A stretch of 64,000 bases of DNA from Dicyema japonicum (Eukaryota > Dicyemida > Rhombozoa > Dicyemidae): the NCBI GenBank assembly GCA_011109175.1, contig RDEW01000009.1, forward strand, positions 301,158 through 365,157. The letters are read 5' to 3'. Shown here piece by piece: positions 1-12,055 of this stretch. Both the position numbers and the translations under genes were made by a program. Below the pieces are notes generated by a model. The model was not told the origin of the DNA and ran no database searches. It worked only from the letters and a program-made list of their open reading frames with translations. Position 1 is the first letter of the stretch; every line of letters starts with the position of its first letter.

Positions 1-199
1 CTTGCGGCAATAATTAGGTCGTCCAAGTAAGATAAAAACATTGTGTCCTGATTTTGATAATTGGCAAGTCGTGTAGAAATAAGTTAGACAGAAGAGGAGA
101 TATAAAGGAACCAATTGAACCCCATTTGGGAGTAGTCTTGATTTTGAAGTAGTTTTACCGATTCGGAATTTTCCACAGATAATATTGTGCTCTATGTTA

Positions 200-3100
200 A
201 AAGTTAAAAAATCTATTGAAATACTTGGAATTGATATGTCCTGTGCATTCGATTCGGTACACCGGGGAAAACTTATCTGAAGAGTTTTCTTCACCCCGAC
301 GACGTTAAATAATACGCCTGTTTATGCAGAATACTCATCTTTCTGTCAAAAGTGGCAAATGTACCTCCAACTTTTTTCCGACTTCATATGGAGTTCCATA
401 TGGGGACTCGCTATCCCTGGCCCTCTTCATTGTTTACCTTGAAGCTGCACCAAGAGAGTTCAGGGCCCTGAATGGAAACAAGTTAGTTAGTTAGTTAATA
501 GCACTTCCGCGTTGCCATAAGCACGTAAAATGCCTAGGGGCTCGCTCGTGCCGTACACTCGACTATCCTCCCAGTCAACCCTCTCCATCTAGCTCTGTTT
601 CTCTCGCGTTTACAAATATCCTCAAGATCGTCTCCAGTTTGAGTTGACCGCCAATTTGTGCGTAATCGTTGTTAAGGCAGAGGGGAAGCGTACATCTTGG
701 CCGACCCCGAAATCCAATTCCATGATTTGAATAGTAATCTTTTATGATTTGATTGCAAGGAATCACTTCGTCTATTCTCAGAACATGTCCGAAAAGTCGC
801 CAGCGTGAGGTAATTACTTCTCTGCTCATTAGTTTGCATTTACATAATTTGTAGAGAGTGTCGTTTTTGATAATCTGGCCATTTGATTCCCGCAATTTTT
901 CTCAATTGATATCCATGAAATGTGTCTAGTCTGTCAAGGTCAGTTTTTGAAGTTCCCCATGTTCCCGAGTTATATAATAGGACTGGTTGTATGAACGCGT
1001 TATATAAGCGCATCCGAAGATTTAAGGAGATAAGTTTTCTGCGAGTCCAAATACTCAACATCTTTTTCAGTGCACACGATGCCAACATCTTTCTACGAGC
1101 AATGTCTTCAGCATCACCCAAAAACGAGCCGAGCCTTTTAGTAAACGTCCATTTCTCATCAATCCGTGTCGATAACCGCTGAATCGAAGTTAACTCTGTT
1201 TTTTCTGAATTGATCTTTAAAGACCATTTCTCCAGAACCGTTGTGGCTTTATCTACTGCAGTTCTTAGTACCTCCACATCCTCAGACACAAAATCGATGT
1301 CATCAGCATATATTAATTCCACAAAATGATTATTTAAGTGACCCAATTCTTTTCTAACGTCCCTCAACGCAGCTTCCAAATAGATTGCAAAGAGAACTGG
1401 AAAAAGCGAGTTCCCTTGAGGAGTACCAATCCCAGTCGTGAATTTTTCCGAATAGCCCTTCCCCACTTTTACTATGAGGCTCGTGTAAGCCAGCAAAAAA
1501 CGCACAATCCTCAAACAGTCCTCATCAATTATGTCATTGAGTAGTTGCAGTAGTTTATCTCGGCAGACAAAGTCGAATGGTTTCGATAAGCCGACTCCCA
1601 GAATATACATTGTTTTTCTGTACTTCTGACATATTGCCGTAAGCCACCGATGACTCCATACTATATCAGCGGTCGATCTTCCTGGTCCGAATCCGCTTTG
1701 ACTTAGTGAAAAGTATTGGTCAACTGAATTTGATATTCGATTCAATGTTGTAATCGACAATGTTTTTCGCAAAGTGGTCAAAATCACGATCGGCCTAAGA
1801 TTTTCAATCGGACCTGCAGTTTTGCCATGTTTTTGTAAAAGAAGTAGAACTCCCATCGCGATGTCAATTGAACAATGAGTCCTGAATATCTCGTTGAATA
1901 TAAAAGTCATCTTTTCTGCTAGCTGGGTTGGTGCGTATTTTAACAACTCTACACAAATATTTTCATAGTCAGCTGTCGTTGTTATTCCGGCGAATGAGTG
2001 CTCCGCGAATCTCGGAATCCGTAAACACATTATTAAGTGAACGAGGATGTTCTTCGAATTGTGTGGGGGTAAAATATCTCTCGATTGAACTGCTTGCTAA
2101 AGTGTTGGGCTATAAGTCCAGCAGAACGGTTGCTTCCAATACAAAGTGACGAACTCATCTTGAATTTTTAAATTGGTTTTTGCTGACCGGCGGTTTAGTA
2201 AACGCACAGCCATAAACATTTTTGCACCTGTATGTAATCTTTCCAATTCCAATACTCGTTGGTCCAAAAAGTCCGACCATGATCGGAGCACATTTTTCTT
2301 AATTTCGTGTTGGATTGTATTCCGCAATTTTTTTAATTCGGATTTTCGTTCAGGACCACAAGCTTCAATTTGAAGTCTTATATCTCGTTGACGGATAGAC
2401 AATTCATTGACTGTCGAGTTATATGCTCTTTATATCTTTCTGTCATAGTATTTTCGCGAATCCCAACTGTTTCTTCGGCAGCCGTCATTATGGCTTCAGA
2501 GATTTTTTCCACACGATGTGGGGTAGGCCATCCATAGAAATATTGGAGATACTGGTCCATTCGCTGCTGGTATTCGTGAGGAGTGCAGGATTATTTACTA
2601 ATTCTTCTCCCGCTATCATCTGTGTTTTTCTGACGTGCATGATTCGTATATAATATTCCATAAGCCTGCTAAGATTCAACCGACAGACTACGATCTTTTG
2701 ATCGCAATTTGTCAATGCTCCTCCATACGAACGAGACTCCACTAATAATCTCTTGCGATTGGAAACAAGTGTGACGAGATAATTTATCCGGACGATCTGG
2801 ATTTTGTTTCTGAGGATACTCAAACACTTCAGTACATGCTCAGCGTAATCCCACACATATTTTCGAAATATTTCTTATCCGTAAATCCAGACAAAACGGA
2901 ATTTACAACGCTTACACGTACTAATCTGAGTTCGGACAAGTTGTGAGAAAGCAAAAGAAGGCTTGCTCGCTTCTAGGAGACTCTGAAGATGTTACTCGTA
3001 AGAAGATCTTTCTATGAGTGCATTAAAAAAATATCGTCAATTTGGAACCACAAGAAGAGGATCGGATTATACACCAGGCTTAAAATATACAAAGCTTTTG

Positions 3101-3572
3101 TCATCCCGGTTCTAACCTACAACTCTGGGACTTGAGGAATCTCTAAACGGGAAATTTACCGTCTTGACTCCACAGAGCTCAGCTCAAATCGGTAATCAAG
3201 ATTAACTGGTTTATGAAGATCTCTAATGCAAACCTTTATAATAAATGCAAATCCGGCGTGCTGTCAGACGATATTTTCAAATCAAGATGGAGCCTCTTTG
3301 GCCCCTGATTTAAATGATCAGTCCCCGCAAATGTCGTTATGGACAACTACTTCGCACACACATAAGCCGGATTCCGTAGAAGGCCATTAACGACACTTCG
3401 GCTATCTTGAATGAAAACCTATAGGCGGTTGGTATGACGACCTGGACTACCTAAGAGAACTAGCGCACAACAGAGATCTTCGAGGCTGACAGAGAGGATA
3501 ATTCGGAATACGGCACAAGGGAAACTTAACTAATTTTATGATTTCTCGGGATTACACTCAATAATAATAATA
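200..3572 (+). mobile_element. YADDIDF-type LINE, split by another LINE
   Basis: Reverse transcriptase frames run at about 200-483 (ILGIDMSCAFDSVHRGKL, then a PYGDSLSLALF core and YLEAA) and resume at 2771 with a DDLDFVSED box (the usual YADD is altered) and thumb and tail motifs. The two halves match consecutive parts of the related copy at 40634-41931. The 3' end is an (AAT)n tail near 3560-3572. Many frameshifts and stops make it a dead copy. It is interrupted by the minus-strand LINE at 484-2759, which has a target-site duplication. Clade uncertain (LOA/Jockey-like). Confidence 0.75.
484..2759 (-). mobile_element. YADDIDF-type LINE inserted in a LINE
   Basis: The RT domain is one long frame at 840-2030 (minus) with QSGFGPGRSTADIVWSH, a TPQGNSLFPVLF core and LIYADDIDFVSED. 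It continues to a C-terminal WRLFGHVLR / FRGRPRCTLPL segment at 575-895. Upstream pieces lie at 2097-2560 and 2488-2759. The 11-bp duplication TGGAAACAAGT flanks it at 473-483 and 2760-2770. The sense 3' tail ends in TAACTAACTAACTA. The RT frame is fairly intact, which suggests a comparatively young insertion. Confidence 0.85.
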
Positions 3573-3575
3573 AAG

Positions 3576-3783
3576 CCTTTTCACGAGAGCCATAGTATTT
3601 ATAGCTCCGCATAGGTAGGACACACACTTTTATTTAAGTAAAGAAAAGTTAATTTTAATTAATCGTAGAACCAAGGAATGATCTTCACTTCTTTTTTTCT
3701 TTTTCTTGTGTGTGGGTCCTTTCTAGACAATCCAGTTCAGAGTATCCACTGATGACGGCGTCACTCGTCAAACCGTAAATAAT
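3576..3783 (-). mobile_element. SINE A body, 3' part
   Basis: This matches the SINE A body of the copy at 24420-24745. Shared blocks include GACACACACTT followed by TTATTTAAGTAAAGAA, then ATCGTAGAACCAAGGAATGA, CTTTTTCTTGTGTG and the core CACTGATGACGGCGTCACTC. The tRNA-derived head is missing at this copy. It abuts the (AAT)n tail of the LINE ending near 3572. Confidence 0.8.
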
Positions 3784-3965
3784 CATCAGTGGATACTCGG
3801 AACTGGATTGTCTATTATTATTATTACACTCAATAAAAAGAAACAAAAGTGAAGAGCATTCTTTGATTCTCTCTCGGTTAGTTAGCATAACTGTTCTTTG
3901 CTTTAAAATAAAGTGTGTACCTGTCTGGGAAGAGCGATGGCTAATATGGCTCTTCTTAAAAAGCC
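3784..3965 (+). mobile_element. SINE A body, inverted second copy
   Basis: This is the same body in the opposite orientation: ATCATCAGTGGATACTCGGA, then CTGGATTGTCTA, an ATT-rich insertion, AAGAGCATTCTTTGATTC, and TAACTGTTCTTTGCTTTAAA. With the preceding copy it forms an imperfect palindrome centred near 3782. It is more diverged than the first copy. Confidence 0.65.
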
Positions 3966-5110
3966 TAATTATTACCAATGAATATGTAGAGAATTAGATA
4001 GTTTCGTTGATGGTAAGGGATAATAAATATCCTTTAAAAATTATTGTGATAGAATTCTTGTTTACTAAAAACATTATTTGTAGGATTATTTGAATTTATG
4101 TATAGACACTAACAATATATAGTCGAAAGTCTTTTGTTACATGTAAAATTATTGACCAAATTGGAGTTTATGTAGTTTTCTGCCTTTACTAAGAATAAAA
4201 TAAAGATTTAATTCTTCACGCTAAAATAGAGCATTTTAGTACTTTCTAGGTCAAATTGTTCTAGTTAAGACAATTTGATTTTAATTTAATAGTCTTAAAA
4301 GTTCAAAAAAGGTGGCTCACTTTCCTTGAAAATCGTCAAGGAAATGCGTTTTCAATTCTGAGAATAGCCAGCCTTGACTAAAATCAGCTTTAGTATTTGT
4401 TGACTTGTTCATATGCAGAAAATATAAACAATTAAAATGTCAATGTGGATAGTTATGACTGGAAGAATTAAACACTTCCAAACGAACTGACAACTCAATT
4501 TTTTGATATTAAATGACCGAGAATAATTGTTTCGGAAAGGTTGAGCCTAAACCCCATTGATTATGAATGAAAAGGAAAATGAGGTCACCTATAGTCTAAC
4601 CTTAATGAGATGAAAAGATTCAATTATTTGGCTATGCGGATTGTCTGCTAAAGAAGACTTTCCCACAACATTAAATATATGAATTAAGAAAACATTTGAT
4701 AAGTTATACTCCAAGTGACCAAAGATCCAACTAGATCAAACACGTGGTCATCGGATTATTTCGGGAGCTAAATTCAATCCACATCACGTAATGTTGTGTG
4801 AGAATATGAATTGACACAAGAATTACGAAACAGTGGTTTGTTCGCATATTAAAAAATCGTCTGTTCGACTTCTTAAAGACCTACATGATCGCAAAAACTT
4901 TTGCAGTATCTTATTTCACAGAGACTTATGCTAAATTAATCTAATTTTGTTTCCCTGCCGATTCCTACCTGGTTTCTGATGGAGAGTTGTTAAGAAAATG
5001 TAAATTTTTGGAAATCTTTAATTATTTTCTGATTAAAATAACTATTAACGGTAAAAATCCATAAAATTTTTCAGCGCAGATAAATGAATTCATTAATATA
5101 AATTGATCGA
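3966..5110. other. AT-rich intergenic stretch
   Basis: I see no supportable gene or repeat here. A small hairpin, TTTCCTTGAAAATCGTCAAGG, lies near 4321-4342. The stretch ends in a pyrimidine-rich TTTTTCAG at 5069-5075, upstream of the P5CS start. Confidence 0.4.
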
Positions 5111-5125
5111 AAATAGCGTTTATTA

Positions 5126-7679
5126 ATGAGTTTATTTTCTAAATTCATATTTTCACACAGAATATTAAAGATTTCATCAAGATCACTGTCAAACCATGTG
5201 TGCGTAAGGAAGACATTTAAAGACGCCAATACAATCGTCCTCAAACTGGGATCTACCATAATCACAAATTCTGACGGATGTGGTCTAGCTTTGGGTAGGT
5301 TAGCCTCAATAGTGGAACAGGTAGGCACCCCTGATCCAAATTTTAGGCATCTGAATTACAAAATTCTGGGAAAAAATTAATTATTGTGACTAGCGGATCC
5401 GTTGCTTTTGGGAGACAAAAACTTCTTCAAGAGTCCTTAATGTCACAAAGTGTGCGCCAAACCATAAGTGGACCTGAGAATCAACTTGTAATTTCAGTTT
5501 TTCAAGTCTTAGGAAATGATGAAGCAATCTGGAAACAATGCAAGCGCTGCTGTGGGCCAATGTGGACTAATGTTCCTTTATGAATCAATTTTTCAGCAAT
5601 ATTCAGTCAAAGTAGCTCAGGTAGTCATTATTACTTGTTTCAGGTACTCCTAACAGCTCATGACTTAATGAATGATGGAAGTCGTCAGCATATATCTAAC
5701 ACACTGAGAGAGTTGATGAGCATATCTGTCGTCCCCATCATCAACACTAATGATGTGGTCACTTCTGAGTCAGTCAGAGTTAAAATGAACAACCACGTTA
5801 ATCGTATTCAATTATTAAAGGACTTTGGAGAACTCGATAACGATGTTGTTGCAGCTTTGATCGCCAAGGAAATGTCTGCAGATTTGCTTATTTTAATGTC
5901 AAACGTGGACGGACTTTTCACTGGTTCTCCAGATGATCCAGATTCCAAAATAATTCACTACTTGAATCCTGATGAAGATATCAAAAAATTCGAAATCTCT
6001 GAGAAATCATCAGTTGGAATGGGAGGAATGCAGTCAAAAGTATATTAAACTAATTTAATACAAGATCAAATCTGCTTTATGGGCTGTCCAGCAGGGGACA
6101 AACACAGTGATTTGCAATGGATTTAAGCCCTTAAACATTACACGGATAATACAGGGACACAAAATTGGTACATTACTCACCACAGCAATGGACACTCACT
6201 CAGATATTGAGAGGATATGTTATGATGGTTAAGGCTTGAGAGACTATTTTTAGCTAGAGAGGCCTCACGAAAGCTGGCGAATTTATCTTCAGCTGAAAAG
6301 AGTATGTTGTTGAATGAAATTGGGGATTTACTTAAAGAAAACCAAAACGAAATATTGACACAAAATCGATATGATGTTGCTAATGCCGTCCAAAGCGGTC
6401 TATTCTACATTTTATTAATGCAGGAACAGAAAATTCCCTTATTGGTCGTTTAAAACTAACCCCTGATAAAATAGACATTCTGATCCAGGGATTAAGACAG
6501 GTATCAGAGCAGTTCACGAATTTACCTGGGCAAACTCTTGAGACAAAAAAGCTATCAGAGACACTTTTTCTGGAAAAGATCAATGTTCCAATAGGTCTTC
6601 TCCTAATTATCTTCGAATCCAGACCAGACTGTTTAATTCAGGTAGGCCAGCTATATCTATTCTTAGATATCCTCTTTGGCTATAGCCACAGGGAATGGGG
6701 TCATTTTAAAAGGAGGAAAAGAGGCAAAGTACACAAACGAGTATCTCCATTCACTAGTGATTCAGGTTTTGAAGAAATATGTACCGAGTGAAGCCGTCAC
6801 TTTGGTATTCTGGGATTAATAGTTGTATAGGTAAGTAGTAGAGAAGAGATTGACGAATTAGTGAGGATGAAAGACTACATCGATCTCATTATTCCACGTG
6901 GATCGTATAACCTTGTGGAAACTATTAAGGAAAAGTCAGAAGGTCAAATCCCTGTGTTAGGACATTCTGATGGAATATGCCACGTGTTTGTTGATTCAAG
7001 TGCAGATTTGAATAAATCGCTTACAATTGGTTAGTGAAAAATTTCATATAGCAAAGTCCGAGACTCAAAGTGCAATTATCCATCTGCCTGTAATTCCATG
7101 GAGACTCTTCTTATACACAAGGATCACATCTCCTCTGGATTCCTAAACAAGATGGTCAAAATGTTGAAAGATAACAACGTATTTGAGAATTTTCTTAGTT
7201 TAGGTGGTCATGAATCCTGGAGAGAGACTTGCCTCGCAGTTCCAATTTGGGATGACCAAAACTAAATCTATGATGACGGAATATGGAGACTGGAGTGTAA
7301 TATTGAGGTTGTTGATAATATCGATGACGCAATTAATCATATTCAAACATATGGCAGTAAACATACTGACGTAATCGTTACAGAAAACAGTAAATCCAAT
7401 AATAATTGCAGAAAAAAACTCAGATAAATTCCTTCGAGAAGTTGACTCTGCCTGTGTTTTTTTGAATTGCAGTTCGCGTTTTTCTGATGGGTATCGTATG
7501 GGATTAGGTATATGGTTAAAAATAATTTAGGCGCTGAAATTGGAATAAGCACGGGGAAGTTGCATGCACGTGGACCAGTCGGCGCACAAGGACTGTTATC
7601 AACAAAGTGGATATTACGTGGAGATTCTGAGGCTGTGGAACAATACGAAATCCTAAAGACAAAGAAATACCTTCACTGA
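5126..7679 (+). CDS. ALDH18A1: Delta-1-pyrroline-5-carboxylate synthase (P5CS), 13 exons
   Basis: This bifunctional enzyme makes P5C from glutamate for proline and ornithine synthesis, normally in mitochondria. Exons: 5126-5320, 5347-5487, 5513-5620, 5644-6039, 6065-6227, 6254-6397, 6424-6641, 6667-6804, 6831-7029, 7057-7178, 7204-7389, 7412-7507, 7531-7679. The 12 GT-AG introns are 22-27 nt. Joined, they give about 751 aa (human 795). The glutamate-5-kinase half carries [33 protein letters not shown] and VGMGGMQSK. The reductase half carries [30 protein letters not shown], the catalytic-cysteine segment [12 protein letters not shown] (about Cys579), [17 protein letters not shown] and LHARGPVG. 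An in-frame TAG at 5114 supports the 5126 start, and the N-terminus is presequence-like. One base appears to be missing near 7289 (exon 11), where EYGD shifts into ECNIEVVDN. Confidence 0.93.
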
Positions 7680-7955
7680 TAATAAATATTCTTCTATATT
7701 TGGATAATTTTCCTTTCAATATTTTTCCTTTGCATATCGTAATAATTAAGCGAATTTTAATCCAGATTGCTGGTAATCCCTCATCTTCTCTTAGAAGAAG
7801 ACTGTACCATAAACTCCCTGTTATTACCCATCTCCACTTCAGCTTCAGTCGAAATATCTCTTTTAGAGTCCAGTGGGCTATCCTCACGGCATGCCAGTTC
7901 TACAAGTTGGAAGGTAGCAGAGGCGACTCTTCATCGTGTACCTTCATCCCATGCT
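7680..7955. other. Intergenic, nothing recognised
   Basis: This short stretch lies between the P5CS stop and a LINE fragment. Overlapping frames on both strands look like chance frames, and I see no conserved motif. Confidence 0.4.
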
Positions 7956-7959
7956 TATG

Positions 7960-8540
7960 TTAAATGAGCATACTTTCAAGCGTTTTCTTCAGCACAACCG
8001 ATTGGATGTAAGTCCTCGTTGATTCTTCAATAGATAGTTTATCCATATGATTCTTTAAGCATCTTGAGACAACTCCATCCCATGTCAAAACCACTGTAAT
8101 AATCTTCACTAGACATTCATAGAGTAGCGAAAGTTCGTTTGCAAGCAAGTCAATTTTGTGAAGATTCACAACTTCAACTTGCTTTAGTCGGTCTTTTAGG
8201 TAATGCCCACTTCGATAAAAGTTACTTTCCTTCTTTATTATGTCTTAAACAAGAATATCAGGTTTATTGAATTTGACTTTCGTTTCTGTCATAATCGGTG
8301 TCAACTCTGAATTCGACATTTTGAGTCGTCAATATTGACTGAACCGAATGTCCTTTCAATTTCCTGTTTCTTTTGATTCCATAAACTCGACAAAGATGAA
8401 AATAGATACACTTTACTACTTCATTATGTCTTCGGAGATAATCACTGTTTAGCATTTTACCACACTGAGTGACCAAATGATCGACAGTTTTCCTGCTTTT
8501 TTGCGATGGTTGCATTTTTCCTTTGCATAACATAGATTTA
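7960..8540 (-). mobile_element. R4/Dong-like LINE, C-terminal nuclease remnant
   Basis: Reading from 8533 down gives LRRHNEVVKCIYFHLCRVYG and a HSVQSI / VEFRVDTD segment. After a frame break come HKIDLLANELSLLYE, VVLTWDGVVSRCLKNHM and TYIQSVVLKKTL. This is the C-terminal restriction-like endonuclease region of R2/R4/Dong-type elements. It matches the copies at 42899-43261, 15568-16190 and 58114-58377. The RT is absent and the frame is broken. Confidence 0.75.
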
Positions 8541-8589
8541 CATTAAGTTATTTCTTCCTTAAACTCTCAACGGGTCTGGACGATGTGCC

Positions 8590-9175
8590 GTATACCGAAA
8601 CTCATTTGAAAGTCTACTGGTGTCATCTAATCGATACTGCCGTGCTTTTTTTGTCGGGTACGACTCGGATTGAAAGTATATGTGCCTCATCCATGCCGAT
8701 GCGAGGACAAGATTGACAGTTTTGGCATGCACTCATTCTCCTGCAGGAATATCGCGGGGAGATTTCCCAAACACATGGCCTTGAACGAAGTCGTTAGACG
8801 AGCTTTGGACGCTGCTTGATACCTTTCATGCTCGAACCAGTTAGCCTTTGTAGACATGATGGGAAACGTCCCGATGGAATGATCATCTTTCCCTTTGAAG
8901 TTGGGAAACCATTTGTCTGGGACGTCACCTGCACCGACAAGTTTGCCCTTTGCAACCTACTCCTAAGTGCCTCTGGAGCCTGCTGTGCTGATGAGAAGAC
9001 TGAGAGATTGAAACAAGTCACATATGCGGTTCTACTCGAGGATTTTTTGTTCGTTCCGCTCGCGGTTGAAACGTCCGGTTCGCATGCGCCTTCGACGCTG
9101 GGATTTCTGTGTCATCTAGGGAATCGGATTTCTAAATGCACATGACATCTTCGTGAGCGATGCTGGCTATTTGTG
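8590..9175 (+). mobile_element. YLDD-type LINE, knuckle and PD-(D/E)XK nuclease fragment
   Basis: A CCHC-like knuckle (HPCRCEDKIDSFGMHSFSC) is followed by FPKHMALNEVVRRALDAA. After a break comes LEPVSLCRHDGKRPDGM, then FVWDVTCTDKFALCN, and FVPLAVETSG toward 9080. RPDG...VWDVT fits the PD-(D/E)XK nuclease signature of LINEs with a C-terminal restriction-like endonuclease. The same domain occurs at 32150-32330 and 36350-36510. No RT is left here. Confidence 0.75.
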
Positions 9176-9179
9176 TGAA

Positions 9180-9590
9180 TATCGATCGCCATCCTGAGAT
9201 GGAATATCCACGTAGTTTCAAAATGGATAAAAACTGTTTTCCGTCTGGTGAGAATAAACGAGATGACGAACTCAGGAGACAGTAGAAACCCAAAGTTCTG
9301 AATAAAGAAAGAAGTGTCTGGTTTACGTAGAATCCGGTTTCAACCCAAATGCAGCAGAAGACACACTCTTAGAGGTCGATCTCTCCACACTCCACGGTTG
9401 TTATCTTGCAGTCTCAAAAAGGTTAGGCCATCTTCGAATTTTAGCTTTTTTTCAAGTATTTTAGATTATTTCTTAAACAGCTTACAGTGACAGTAAATTT
9501 AAATTTATTGAACCAGAAATCCACCGTCATAACAAAAAAAAAAATTCCCGATCTCGATCAGCAGTCTTCGTATCATTTTCCTGTTGTCAG
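9180..9590. other. Unassigned, contains a dispersed repeat
   Basis: No gene is recognised. The segment around 9495-9525 (TTTAAATTTATTGAACCAGA, then an A-rich run) recurs near 33343-33375. It is a piece of an unclassified dispersed repeat. Confidence 0.35.
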
Positions 9591-10250
9591 ACTGCGTTCC
9601 AGCACATTTACGATAAGGTCGGTGGTCAGCGCACGAATCCTCCTCAAGAAAATTGCCCCATAGTTTCAAAGCTTCTGAGCAGGATTTCCTTGCAAGAAGA
9701 CTTCTTCAATAGATTTGCTACTATGATTGAACGTTATAGATCTTAGTCAAATTCGTTGCGGAGAGTTTATCCCCAAGCAGCACATGCATAACGAATTGTA
9801 AATTCAATATACTGTTCTTAGAGGACAATCTATTTATACCTTTGAAGTCTCTTAGATTTCCCAGAAAAGCCTTCATAAAGTTAATCTTCCTCGTGCAAGT
9901 CGTTACTACCTTTTCAACATGGATTGAAAAGGTTAAGAAGGTATCGAAGGTGACTCCGAGGATCTTCTGAGTTTTGCTTTGCGAGATAGTTTTTTTCGTC
10001 TAACTTGACGTCATTTGATAGTTTCCCAGTTTTCTGTTTAATATGAAAGGGTTGAAAATGCTCGTTAGTGAAGAAAGCCACAGTGCCCAACTTTTCAACA
10101 GGATCGCTGGGATCCTGTATGTTCCAAATGAATGCTTGTTCTTTGACCGAGAAATCTCCGATGCTACATTTTTCGGTAGAAAGTACAATGATGAATGCCC
10201 TTTTTTCGGTTTGAATTTAGTGTTGGAAAATATATCGAATTTTTTGTAGG
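9590..10250 (-). mobile_element. CR1/Jockey-like LINE, RT C-terminal remnant
   Basis: The minus strand reads SLTSIFNPFILNRKLGNYQM at 10000-10090 and, further downstream, ILGVTFDTFLTFSIHVEKV near 9870-9980. These are the RT palm-to-thumb region (LGVtfD...H) of CR1/Jockey elements. Frames are broken, and no YADD box or endonuclease is retained. Confidence 0.6.
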
Positions 10251-10554
10251 GTTAGTGACTTATTCGCACACAATGCTTCATGCATTTGTTTAGATCCATT
10301 CGGCGATCAAGGCCTCCCTCATTCTTACTGTCAGTATTTTTAATGTTCCGTAAAATCTTCCAAATCTTGGAAAGTGAAACATTTTTTTTCATGATAGTGG
10401 AGATTCGGCCCAGTTTCCTTCTTTGTAAATGTGTTTCATTTTTGGAGATCTCCGGGTTCAGTGTTTGGATCCTATTAATTGGGTCTCTTGTAAAATATTG
10501 TCTTCAGTTAATTTGAAAGTCGATTTTATCTTCATTTTTCTATCATCTTACATG

Positions 10555-11035
10555 AGTTTTAATCCGAGGCTATCTTGCCGGATCACCCTTACCCTTACAT
10601 ACACATATCCAAATTGTTGGAAATACTTGTTTTAAAGATAATTTTCCCACATCTTCCATCACCTTTCTTCCAGCATGGCTTCAGACAAGGTCGCTCAACT
10701 ACGACGCATCTGTCGAAATTTATAGGTGATGGTTTCAACACATCAAAAATTCATATACGAACAGCCTTGCTCTATGTGGATATACAAAATACATTCGATT
10801 CTATCTTTAGTCCCCTGATAACAAAAAAGATTTTTGAGACTTTTATCCTTCCAAATATAAAACTTTGGCTGAGCAACTTCCTTTCCTGGTGACGTGGGAG
10901 AGTACGGTGTGATAACCACTATCAAAAACTCGCCTTCTTCAGAGCGATATGCCACATGGATCTCCACTGTCCTCTGCATTATTTAACCTGTTTTTATTTA
11001 ATACTCCAAATGTCAATGATTCAGACATGCATTTC
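10555..11035 (+). mobile_element. CR1/Jockey-like LINE, RT finger/palm fragment
   Basis: The frame at 10575-10892 contains ISKLLEILVLKIIFPHLP, FQHGFRQGRSTTTHLSKFI and LLYVDIQNTFDSI, then IKLWLSNFLSW. The next frame resembles a degenerate PQGSPLSPALFNLF core. It aligns with 61770-62210. The element is 5' truncated and lacks the YADD box. Confidence 0.7.
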
Positions 11036-11039
11036 CTAA

Positions 11040-11990
11040 CTTATTATTATTACTGCTAGGAACAGATCCCTAGCAACACCTTAACAGGACGCAAGATTGG
11101 CTCAATATTAATTATCTCATGGCTTCTGTGACAAAATCCCATTCACGATATTTATGTCAGATAACAAGTCCAAATGTCAGACTTAAGTGTACATTATGGA
11201 CATCCATATAGCTCCGTCAGTGGGATATAAAAATCAGATCCTGCTTTTTCATACCAAAAGCTAATATTCGTTTCTCCCCTGTCTCTAATATTTTTGACAA
11301 GCTTTTTTACTAAAATCTGCATCTGGGCTGACCTGAAGAACAAGTTTAGTAGCTGCTCTCTTTATTTGTTTCCAATACCAATGTGGTGGTGTTTTTTTTC
11401 TACTGAGAAAAAATCATCTGTCACATCAGTAAATAAGGGAACTACCCTGGGAGAATAACATTATAGTTTGTTTCCAATCTTCATCTTGTGGAGACGTAAC
11501 AAAGTTTGATAGGACCATTTTTCTTCAGTTCAATATCTTTTTTTTGTAAATACCCATTGTATCCAAACAAGACTCCCAAGTAGTAATCGTACACCAGATT
11601 TTCCTCTAATACTCTCACACAGATTTTTCTCGTTATGTGATATAGAATCGTAGATGCTTTTTCTTAGTATATAAATTTCATTTAAACAAAGGGATTCCGG
11701 ATGTTGAATATATTAAAGGCAATTAAAGGCTCTTCCATTCAAGTTATTTTTCCAACAATTGAATATGCTTGTGATGATCTTGTAGCAGTCAAGGATTGAG
11801 ATCATCATTGAGATCTCTAAACCCAATAAACTAAATTCAATCAGATGAAGAACTACTTGTTTGCATCCCACACTATTACAACAACCCTTCCTACTCTCTT
11901 TTAAGAAAATTTCACGAGATACTATGGTTCCTGTTTCCTTTGTTTCTTCAAAGAAGGACTTTATGGTTTTGTGATTGTGGGAACCATACA
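11040..11990 (-). other. Unidentified coding-looking segments
   Basis: Minus-strand open stretches include 11713-11991 (92 codons, rich in Cys and hydrophobic residues) and about 11440-11640, where a frame reads ITRKICVRVLEENLVYDYYL then GVLFGYNGYLQKKDIELKK. A 25-nt GT-AG segment near 11650-11690 could be an intron, but I could not build a consistent gene model. It may be a decayed LINE or an unrecognised host gene. Confidence 0.3.
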
Positions 11991-12055
11991 AATTAATTGT
12001 TGACTATTAACCTTTTCTCGGTGTCTCCAGGATCAATAAATTAAATTAATTCAAC
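11990..12055 (+). repeat. SINE B 3'-end fragment
   Basis: TTAATTGTTGACTATTAACC, then TTTTCTCGGTGTCTCCAGGA and TCAATAAATTAAA resemble the 3' end of SINE B at 49320-49370 and 53205-53260, which has CTTTCTCGTGTCTCCGGGGT followed by TAATAAA. Confidence 0.5.

Noticed and set aside
922-1544. Open frames on the + strand opposite the LINE at 484-2759
   Set aside because: They overlap the conserved RT frame on the minus strand and carry no domain of their own.
5126-7679. P5CS as a pseudogene because of many in-frame stops
   Set aside because: Every stop but the single-base anomaly in exon 11 disappears when the 22-27 nt GT-AG segments are removed, and all junction phases agree.
7343-7887. Minus-strand frames of 69 and 123 codons over the end of P5CS
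   Set aside because: They lie antisense to well-conserved P5CS exons and show no family resemblance.
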